Positions 26,570-33,847 of a DNA stretch of 64,000 bases are shown here, piece by piece; within the stretch, counting starts at the first letter, position 1; every line of letters starts with the position of its first letter. The translations under genes were made by a program, and so were the position numbers. The DNA comes from Rubripirellula lacrimiformis. GTDB lineage: Bacteria > Planctomycetota > Planctomycetia > Pirellulales > Pirellulaceae. The DNA lies in the NCBI RefSeq assembly GCF_007741535.1, contig NZ_CP036525.1:2666001-2730000 (forward strand), written 5' to 3'. The notes below the pieces were generated by a model, which saw only the letters and a list, made by a program, of their open reading frames with translations, was not told where the DNA came from and searched no databases.

Positions 26570-28018
26570 GTGAGCTTTTTCACTGCATTTGCTGCGCTGA
26601 CCGCTATGGCCGTCACCGCATCGTTGGGGTTTCTGTTGGAAGCTTGGCTCTACCGTCGGCGGCTTCACCAGATTCCTATCCGCATTCATGTCAACGGGAC
26701 GCGGGGGAAATCTTCCGTCGCTCGGTTGATCGCAGCGGGGCTTCGCAGCGGCGGAGTCCGGACTTGCGCCAAAACGACAGGCACATTGGCCCGGATGATT
26801 TTCCCGGACGGTACAGAGATGCCCATTTTTCGACCCGCCAGGGCCAATGTGATCGAACAGAAACGTGTGGTCCGTGCGGCCGTGAATTCTGGGGCGGAAG
26901 CCTTGGTGATTGAATGCATGGCACTGCAGCCGCTGTTGCAAACGGTGTGCGAATTGAAATTGGTGCAGTCCACTTTAGGAGTCATCACGAACGCTCGCGC
27001 CGACCACCTGGATGTGATGGGACCGACTCGCTTGGATGTGGCCAGAGCATTGGCGGGAACCACTCCCGTTGGCGGCACTCTTTTTACGGCGGAATCCCGT
27101 GCGGATTCGTTAAGCGTGATGCAGATGGCCGCGTCGGATCGCGGCAGCCGGATGGTGCGGATTGACCAGCGGGATTCGGATCAAGTGACGCCCGAAATTT
27201 TGGCAAAGTTTTCGTACATGGAACATGCCGAAAACGTCGCGTTGGCTTTGCAAGTATGCCAGGCCGCCGGGGTTGATCGCGAGTCCGCGTTGCTTGGCAT
27301 GTGGGCTGCATCCCCAGACCCGGGCGCCATGCGAGTCCACTGTTTGGCGTTGGGGCAAAATTCCCAGTGGCACTTTGTGAATGGTTTTGCAGCCAACGAT
27401 CCCGAATCGACCGAGGGACTGTGGGCGTCCGCGTTCGACCGATTTCCAGGCACCTCTCGCCGAGTCCTGGTGATGAATTGCCGAGAAGATCGTCCCGATC
27501 GATCGACGATCATGGGACAGGCGGTGGGGGCATGGTTACCAGCCGATCAGATCATCGTGATTGGGACAGGGACAGAAATGTTTGTCCGAGCGGCTTTCGC
27601 CAACGGTGTCGCCGCAGAAAAACTATCGTTGCTGGGCGACGCGACCAGCGAAGAAATTGCCAATGCGATTGCCGATCACGCCACATTGACCGAACCGTCC
27701 GTGATGGTGATGGGGATCGGAAATGTGGCGGGGCCAGGGTTCCGCTTGGAACGTTTCTTCGAACAGAACAGCGTGGCCGTGTGTGGCGACGACGGCAACG
27801 CCTGGACACCCACGCGGTTGCCCGAGGTGTCCCGTCGGTTGGCCGATCCCGTGGTGCCCGCGGAAACGGCGTACCCCGTCGAAGTGATCTTTCAACGGAT
27901 CCAACCCACGAACGAAACGACTGCTGCGTCGCTTCCCTCTGTTCCAAACGCGTCGGCAATACGGACCACGCCGTCACGAACGTCATTGCCGGTCCACGAG
28001 CTATCAGGAGCTGTTTGA
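26570..28018 (+). CDS. pgsB: Poly-gamma-glutamate synthase subunit PgsB/CapB
   Basis: The product has about 482 residues. An N-terminal membrane segment (FFTAFAALTAMAVTASLGFLLEAWLY) leads into a Mur-ligase-like ATPase: P-loop HVNGTRGKSSVARLIAAGL, then AKTTGT, ECMALQP and GVITNARADHLDVMGPT. These are hallmarks of PgsB/CapB, the ATP-dependent amide ligase that polymerises glutamate through its gamma-carboxyl. The C-terminal part has the second Mur-type domain and ends in a Ser/Thr/Pro-rich tail. The GTG at 26570 is preferred on its ribosome binding site. pgsC follows one base later. Confidence 0.9.
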   Translation: MSFFTAFAALTAMAVTASLGFLLEAWLYRRRLHQIPIRIHVNGTRGKSSVARLIAAGLRSGGVRTCAKTTGTLARMIFPDGTEMPIFRPARANVIEQKRVVRAAVNSGAEALVIECMALQPLLQTVCELKLVQSTLGVITNARADHLDVMGPTRLDVARALAGTTPVGGTLFTAESRADSLSVMQMAASDRGSRMVRIDQRDSDQVTPEILAKFSYMEHAENVALALQVCQAAGVDRESALLGMWAASPDPGAMRVHCLALGQNSQWHFVNGFAANDPESTEGLWASAFDRFPGTSRRVLVMNCREDRPDRSTIMGQAVGAWLPADQIIVIGTGTEMFVRAAFANGVAAEKLSLLGDATSEEIANAIADHATLTEPSVMVMGIGNVAGPGFRLERFFEQNSVAVCGDDGNAWTPTRLPEVSRRLADPVVPAETAYPVEVIFQRIQPTNETTAASLPSVPNASAIRTTPSRTSLPVHELSGAV

Positions 28019-28019
28019 A

Positions 28020-28496
28020 ATGGAATGGGTTGCTGTTTCTATCGGGTTGGGTCTGATTGTCAGTCTGCTGTTCACCGAGGCCTTTGGGTTAAGTGTTGGC
28101 GGAATGATCGTGCCGGGATACTTGGCGCTGCATTTTGCACAACCGATGACGGTCGTGTTGACGATTGCTGCGGCCGTGGCAACGTGGGGGATCGTCCGTG
28201 CGGTCAGTCGACACGCAATCGTGTTTGGTCGCCGCCGTGTGGTTCTGACCATGTTGATCGGATTCGCGGTCGGCGAAGGGATGCGGATGGCGTTGGCTTG
28301 GTCGATCTCTGGTAGCGGCCCCGAAGCGACGACATCCGGATCGATGGCGGGCGTGACGGTGGTGGGATTTGTGATCCCCGGTCTGGTCGCTTTGTGGATC
28401 GACCGAACCAGCATCCTGCAAACACTCTCGCCTCTGTTTGCGGCATCGGGGTTGGTCCACCTGACGCTGATTGTTCTGGGCATGCAGTCGTTCTAA
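28020..28496 (+). CDS. pgsC: Poly-gamma-glutamate synthesis membrane protein PgsC/CapC
   Basis: The 158-residue integral membrane protein has four or five hydrophobic segments. It begins WVAVSIGLGLIVSLLFTEAFGLSVGGMIVPGYLAL, typical of PgsC/CapC, and its size fits the family. It would form the membrane part of the PGA synthase with PgsB. The start lies one base after the pgsB stop, so coupling is expected. Confidence 0.9.
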   Translation: MEWVAVSIGLGLIVSLLFTEAFGLSVGGMIVPGYLALHFAQPMTVVLTIAAAVATWGIVRAVSRHAIVFGRRRVVLTMLIGFAVGEGMRMALAWSISGSGPEATTSGSMAGVTVVGFVIPGLVALWIDRTSILQTLSPLFAASGLVHLTLIVLGMQSF

Positions 28497-28512
28497 CAAC
28501 GGAAATTCGATC

Positions 28513-29670
28513 ATGAAATCGCTTTACTATCGTTCACAGAAAATTTCGGACACCGCCTTTGTCTCGATTGCGATGACGACACTGGCAGTGCTGGCCGTCG
28601 TTCAGTGGTGTCGCAACGAGACACCGACGGCGCTGCGTCAACAGATGATTGAAGCGGCCACGCAGACGGACGCATCCTTCGCTGCGATCCGCCATCATCG
28701 CAGTGAATTGGGACATCGAATGCTGTCCAGCCAAGATCCGACGCAAACCGGGATGTTGGGCCCATCGATGTCGTTGGTGACGACGCTGCCCGGACATCTG
28801 GACGCCAAACAGACATCCATCAATCCCAACTTTGCTGCGGTCGCCGTTCGGTTGTTTCATGATGCGGGCGTCGATCCCGGCGATCGTGTGGCGATCGGGA
28901 TGACGGGAAGTTTTCCGGCTTTGAACATCGCTGTGCTTCAAGCTGCTCGCAGTATGGACCTGGACGTCGCTCTGGTCAGTAGTGCAGCGTCCAGCCAGTT
29001 TGGTGCCAACCATCCAGAAATGATGTGGCCTGATATGGAACGAATACTGTTCGACGAAGGCCTGATCGGGCAGAGGTCCTTGGCAACTTCGCTAGGAGGT
29101 TTCCGCGACGCAGCAGTCGGTATGACCGACGACACACGTTCCTTGTTGGTCGATTCGGTGCAACGAAATCGAGGCGTGCTGTTGGAATGTGAATCGGTGG
29201 CTGATTCCATCGATCAACGAATGGCGATGTTCGATCGCTCCGAAAATGGGCGGCCGGTGGTTGCCTATATCAATGTCGGTGGCGGGTCGGCGTCCGTCGG
29301 TGGAACGAAGGGGAACGATGCGTTGGGCAGCGGAGTGATCTTGCCGACCCAACTGACTGCGTTGTCATCGGAAATCGATAGCGTCGCCACAAGGTTTTTG
29401 AAACGCGACATCCCGGTGATCAACATGATCGAAGCGGTCTCGCTCGCTAATCGCTATGGTTTAGCGGTCCAGCCAGACGTTCGCCCGAACGTCGGCGAAG
29501 CGAATGTGTATCAAGCGTCCGAGTACCGCAGGTTATGGGCAGCGACGGGGATTCTAGTCGTATTGATGGTGACCAGCCTGGCAGTGCGGCCACCACGCCG
29601 CTGGGTCGCATGGATCCAACGACAAAAATGGTGGTCAGCCGAAGAACACCAACCCCAGTGGATGGTCTAA
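28513..29670 (+). CDS. Poly-gamma-glutamate system protein (PgsW-like)
   Basis: The 385-residue product has an N-terminal membrane segment (FVSIAMTTLAVLAVVQW). A soluble domain contains VAVRLFHDAGVDPGDRVAIGMTGSFPALNIAVL and a C-terminal hydrophobic anchor (LWAATGILVVLMVTSLAV). Proteins of this design follow pgsBC in several bacteria under the name 'poly-gamma-glutamate system protein'. The role in polymer export or control is not established here. The ATG at 28513 lies 16 bases after the pgsC stop. No PgsA (calcineurin-like) or PgdS/CapD gene follows. Confidence 0.8.
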   Translation: MKSLYYRSQKISDTAFVSIAMTTLAVLAVVQWCRNETPTALRQQMIEAATQTDASFAAIRHHRSELGHRMLSSQDPTQTGMLGPSMSLVTTLPGHLDAKQTSINPNFAAVAVRLFHDAGVDPGDRVAIGMTGSFPALNIAVLQAARSMDLDVALVSSAASSQFGANHPEMMWPDMERILFDEGLIGQRSLATSLGGFRDAAVGMTDDTRSLLVDSVQRNRGVLLECESVADSIDQRMAMFDRSENGRPVVAYINVGGGSASVGGTKGNDALGSGVILPTQLTALSSEIDSVATRFLKRDIPVINMIEAVSLANRYGLAVQPDVRPNVGEANVYQASEYRRLWAATGILVVLMVTSLAVRPPRRWVAWIQRQKWWSAEEHQPQWMV

Positions 29671-29673
29671 TCC

Positions 29674-29708
29674 CAAGCCTCAAGCCTCAAGCCTCAAGCC
29701 TCAAGCCC
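29674..29708. repeat. Heptanucleotide microsatellite CAAGCCT
   Basis: Four perfect copies of CAAGCCT are followed by one variant (CAAGCCC), just after the PgsW-like stop. The rest of the 29671-29899 spacer holds short decayed stems around AAGTCTTGGCGACATTCGC but no gene. Confidence 0.85.
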
Positions 29709-29899
29709 CAACCGCCAAACGGCGTCCGTCCCATCCCGTTGTCCGTCGCAAACGCGAGCGTAAGTCTTTCGGCCTTCCCCTCCCCCACCAATCGATTTGG
29801 CGGGCCGTCAATGTGTCGCCAGCCGCCAAACCGCGCGTAAGCCGAAAGTCTTGGCGACATTCGCTACGGGGGCAGGTGCAGCGTTGACCTCGTGCCAAC

Positions 29900-31561
29900 C
29901 TAGGGCTGGCTGGCGACCTGAAGCGATAACCGCTGATTCCAGAATTCTCGAGCCGCTTTCACGTAGGGAATGTGCTTTGCCAACTCGGTCGGTGGCAGGC
30001 GTTTGAGTCTTTCCTCGTAATCGCTTTGCCACTTTTGAAAGAACAGCACCGCGTCGGTGGTGACCCGGCGATGTCCATCAAAATCGATGTACCAGGGGGC
30101 GCTGGTTGCGATGCGATAATGGTCGTCATGCAGTGTGACCACTCGCATCATGACCCAGCTGCTTTCTTTGATCAGCAGTGGAGGAATGATGCCGCCGGCT
30201 TTCGCAAACTCATCCAGCCTGGCCTTATAATGGACCTGGCCATTCTGGATCACCTCCAAATAGTCGACCGGATCTCGCGTCGCCAACCGCACTTCGGGAT
30301 GCATCTCCAAAGCTTCGCCGGTGGTGGCGTGAAAGACATGCCCGGGAATCTTGCCAGCCAAGACCGGACGCAGCATCGGACCGTTGGTGGCGACGCTTTG
30401 CCCAGCCCATGCGGACCGCCACCAATTCGTTTCGCTTTGGACCGGGTTTGCTTCCAGTTCAGCGTCTTCGTTGTACGATTCCAACGGTTCGGCAACATAT
30501 AGCCGGTTGTAACCAATCGGTGACAGACCCGAATCGTCACCGCTGCCGGCAAGCGGAGCGATCCGAAACCCGGCGTCTAGTAGTTTCCAATAGATCTGTT
30601 CGGCCCAACGTCCCACCGCATGGTGCGTGCCTTTGACCAGGCTTTGCGTTTGCTGCCCGCTGCGAACGGACAAGACCTTTCGATCCAGACGAAGCCAGTC
30701 CCCCAGCACAAAGAATCCATCGATTCGTTCGCTGGCTAGCCAGATCGGTAGCGCCCAGGCGAAAGGGTTCTCGATCGCGATCTGTACATCGGATTGGTCC
30801 GACGTCGCAGCGATCCACTGGCTGGGGATGGATTCAGACGGCGGGTGCTGATTGGGATCCAGGCCATAAAACGCCAAACCATCGTGCGTGGCAACATCGT
30901 CGCGAATCCACATGGGATCGATGATGGGTGGGTCATCGCGATCGCGGCGGGGGATCGGCTTGGCGTCGACGTGGCCCATCACGGCGGCTAGGTGCAGGTC
31001 TTCGGAAACCATCCGAAGCGGCAGGCTATTGGGGGATGCCGTGACGCAGGCATCCCCGCTGGTCCATCCCTTGGATCGCATGTTGACCATGCGTGGCAGA
31101 TCGACGTTGTGTTCGTCCAGGCTGGCTTTTTCGAGTGAAAAGTTTCCTGTGATGATCCGATACTCGGGGCCGCGAATCATTCGGAACTGGTAGCCGCCGT
31201 CGGGCAGCGAAAGTTCCAACGATCGGTCCAGCACCACACCCATCCCGGCCGGCACCGACTTTCGAATCTTCATCGGTTTGTCGGGTTGTTCCAACCGAAA
31301 GATTTCGACCCGGGTGATGGTCGGATCGCCCGTTTCTTCGTCGTGAACGGTCAAGTTCAGGACGCCACCGGCGGCCTGGCATGGCTGGGCCATCATGGTG
31401 CCCATCGAAAGCGTCGCAGCCAGGCCGATAAGGATGGCCAGCCCGCGGTGATGCTGGTTCGGTTGTCCGGCGGCGGTCGGAGCCAATCGGGGGTTGGCAA
31501 CGAACTTGCAACTTTCGTCCTCGGCGGCGACTTGTTCAGGCTTGAAAACTACACTCGCCAT
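29900..31561 (-). CDS. CehA/McbA-like protein with degenerate metal site
   Basis: The product has about 553 residues. A hydrophobic segment (GLAILIGLAATLSMGTMMAQPCQAAGG) is probably a signal or anchor. A beta domain (VLNLTVHDEETGDPTITRVEIF) comes next, then a segment MRSKGWTSGDACVTASPNSLPLRMVSEDLHLAAVMGHVD. It aligns by eye with the GDLHVHR...EDLH region of CehA/McbA PHP-type hydrolases, but the first metal-binding HVH is replaced by CVT. Catalysis may be lost or altered. The start is uncertain (ATG at 31561 or 31621). The promoter region is shared with the divergent sulfatase, only about 51 bases away. Confidence 0.6.
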   Translation of the reverse strand: MASVVFKPEQVAAEDESCKFVANPRLAPTAAGQPNQHHRGLAILIGLAATLSMGTMMAQPCQAAGGVLNLTVHDEETGDPTITRVEIFRLEQPDKPMKIRKSVPAGMGVVLDRSLELSLPDGGYQFRMIRGPEYRIITGNFSLEKASLDEHNVDLPRMVNMRSKGWTSGDACVTASPNSLPLRMVSEDLHLAAVMGHVDAKPIPRRDRDDPPIIDPMWIRDDVATHDGLAFYGLDPNQHPPSESIPSQWIAATSDQSDVQIAIENPFAWALPIWLASERIDGFFVLGDWLRLDRKVLSVRSGQQTQSLVKGTHHAVGRWAEQIYWKLLDAGFRIAPLAGSGDDSGLSPIGYNRLYVAEPLESYNEDAELEANPVQSETNWWRSAWAGQSVATNGPMLRPVLAGKIPGHVFHATTGEALEMHPEVRLATRDPVDYLEVIQNGQVHYKARLDEFAKAGGIIPPLLIKESSWVMMRVVTLHDDHYRIATSAPWYIDFDGHRRVTTDAVLFFQKWQSDYEERLKRLPPTELAKHIPYVKAAREFWNQRLSLQVASQP

Positions 31562-31612
31562 CACCGCGGTGTATCCTTGATTGACCCAATTACCTCGAGT
31601 GAAGGACCTTCG

Positions 31613-33322
31613 ATGCGACATTCAGTCATCCTGTTGTTTTGGCTTGTGACCACGGGAATCTACGCGGCCAATCGACCCAATATCGTCTATGTCTTGTCAG
31701 ACGATATGGGGTTTTCGGACATCGGGTGCTACGGCAGCGAGATCCCAACGCCTCATCTGGATTCGTTGGCCCACGATGGGATCCGCTACACACAGTTTTA
31801 CAACACAGGCCGTTGTTGTCCCACGCGGGCAAGTATGTTGACCGGGTTGTATCCGCATCAAGCGGGTATTGGCCACATGATGGATGATCGCGGATTGGAT
31901 GGCTATCGCGGCGAATTGAATCGCAACTGCGTGACGATCGCCGAAGCGTTGAAACCGGCCGGGTACCGAACCTACATGTCCGGCAAGTGGCATGTGACCA
32001 GCAGAATTGACCCCAAGTCGGATGCCGACAAAGCCAACTGGCCTCGCCAACGCGGTTTTGATCGGTTCTATGGGACCATTCATGGTGCCGGAAGCTTCTT
32101 CGATCCGAATACGTTAACCCGAGACAACGAATACATTTCGCCGTTTGCCGATCCGTTGTACACGCCCGATCAAATGGCCAACGGAACCTTTTATTACACC
32201 GATGCAATCGCCGACCATGCGGTCAAGTATGTGCACGATCACCATCAATCCCATGGCGATCAACCGTTCTTTCTGTATGTCGCGTTCACCGCAGCGCATT
32301 GGCCGATGCACGCATTGGAAAAGGATATCGCCAAACACACCGGGAAATATGACGCCGGTTACGACGCGATTCGTGACGCTCGGTATGCTCGGATGCTATC
32401 GCTTGGCCTGATTCGTGAATCGAATACCGTCAACTTTCCAATCTCGGATCGCGCCAAACCAGATATGTTCTGGCAGTGGGACAAACGAAACATGGAAGTC
32501 TATGCAGCGATGATCGACAGCATGGACCAAGGCGTCGGACGCATCGTCGACGCGCTCAAAGGGACCGGTCAGTTCGACAATACGCTGATCTGTTTTCTGC
32601 AGGACAACGGGGGCTGTGCAGAAGGCTATGGCCGGGGCGGTGTTGGATCGGCGCGAATCCAGCCGCCATCGATGACCCCGTTGTCGGACGACTATCTACA
32701 GCCGCACATGACGCCCAAGCAATCGCGAGATGGTTACCCCATGCGAACCGGCAAGGGAGCGATGGCGGGACCCGCCGATACGGCGATCGGATATGGCGAG
32801 GCTTGGGCGACCGTGTCCAACACCCCGTTTCGCGAATACAAACACTTCGTCCACGAAGGCGGCATCGCGACTCCGCTGATCGCCCACTGGCCGGATCAAA
32901 TCAAACGTGCCGGTCAATGGGATTCAACCCCCGGCCACCTGATCGATTTGATGGCGACCGCGATCGATGTTTCCGGGGCGACCTATCCCAAAACTTTTCA
33001 TGGCGGCAACGCAATCAAGCCAATGGAAGGCAAAAGCCTTGTGCCGACCTTCGCAGGAAAGACGATTGATCGCGATGCCATCTATTGGGAACACGAAGGC
33101 AACCGAGCGATCCGAGTTGGCGATGATAAATTGGTTGCCAAGGGAGCCAAAGGAAAGTGGGAACTTTACGACATCGCGACCGATCGCAGCGAACAGAATG
33201 ATCTCAGCGAGCAGAAGCCCGAGTTGGTCAAAACGCTGGCGGCCAAGTGGCAAGCCTACGCGGAACGCGCCAACGTGTTGCCGCTAACTCCGAATCGTCC
33301 AGGTGCGGCGAAGAAACACTGA
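31613..33322 (+). CDS. Secreted sulfatase (formylglycine-dependent arylsulfatase family)
   Basis: The 569-residue product starts with a signal peptide (MRHSVILLFWLVTTGIYA). The metal-binding Asp pair is in NIVYVLSDDMGFSDIGCYG (residues 30-31). The sulfatase signature C68-C-P-T-R-A-S-M-L-TG follows, where Cys68 is the residue converted to formylglycine. GKWHVTSR, FLYVAFTAAHWPMHA, a later LICFLQDNGG and a C-terminal KGKWELYDIATDRSEQNDL complete the family pattern. The substrate is likely a sulfated polysaccharide or a breakdown product; it cannot be named. GAAGGA at 31601-31606 supports the ATG at 31613. The anaerobic-type maturase is not in this window. Confidence 0.93.
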   Translation: MRHSVILLFWLVTTGIYAANRPNIVYVLSDDMGFSDIGCYGSEIPTPHLDSLAHDGIRYTQFYNTGRCCPTRASMLTGLYPHQAGIGHMMDDRGLDGYRGELNRNCVTIAEALKPAGYRTYMSGKWHVTSRIDPKSDADKANWPRQRGFDRFYGTIHGAGSFFDPNTLTRDNEYISPFADPLYTPDQMANGTFYYTDAIADHAVKYVHDHHQSHGDQPFFLYVAFTAAHWPMHALEKDIAKHTGKYDAGYDAIRDARYARMLSLGLIRESNTVNFPISDRAKPDMFWQWDKRNMEVYAAMIDSMDQGVGRIVDALKGTGQFDNTLICFLQDNGGCAEGYGRGGVGSARIQPPSMTPLSDDYLQPHMTPKQSRDGYPMRTGKGAMAGPADTAIGYGEAWATVSNTPFREYKHFVHEGGIATPLIAHWPDQIKRAGQWDSTPGHLIDLMATAIDVSGATYPKTFHGGNAIKPMEGKSLVPTFAGKTIDRDAIYWEHEGNRAIRVGDDKLVAKGAKGKWELYDIATDRSEQNDLSEQKPELVKTLAAKWQAYAERANVLPLTPNRPGAAKKH

Positions 33323-33847
33323 CAATGTTTGGACGGACGCGTCCAGCTTACGACAGCCTCGGAGAGGCGAAAGCATCATGCCGGTGGCCTCGGCCACCGG
33401 CATTTGGCCACCGGATATGGCCACCGGATATGGCATCGACCAATGATTTTCTTGGCCGGGCGCCCTCCGGCGGCCCGGCCGAGAAGATCAAGATTTCATC
33501 AGTCATCGCTAACCGTGGGGCGGGCCACACGGCAAATAGCTGCCGCCGCTCCGCGGCTGAACTGGACGCTCGTGCCACAACCCTTAAGTTCCGTCCGGTC
33601 AGGTGCCGCCAATGACCGGAGGGCTCGCGCCGCGGGCGCTAACAAAGCACCCCTTTCGCGGTGGTAAAGTAGGTGGCATTGGCCGTGAGGGCACGGGCAA
33701 CGGGGGATGCCCGGCCGCTTACGCGATCACGGCTCACTCAATCAACGGGCCGCTAGGGGCAAAACTGCTATTCAACCGAACGACTTCCTGGCTATCTGCT
33801 TGCCAGCAGGGAATGCTGGCGAATCCCATTGCCCGAGCTTGGCTGGT
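33323..33847. repeat. Non-coding spacer with decayed composite hairpin element
   Basis: At 33331-33377 the sequence CTTACGACAGCCTCGGAGAG and its surroundings match the left end of the element at 43977. At 33672-33770 GGCCGTGAGGGCACGGGCAA and GGCTCACTCAATCAACGGGC match its right end. The middle differs. It holds a perfect 12-bp stem with a 2-base loop at 33378-33403 (ATGCCGGTGGCC / GGCCACCGGCAT), two copies of GGCCACCGGATAT, and a GCCAGCA/TGCTGGC hairpin near 33811-33829. No gene is supported. Confidence 0.7.
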
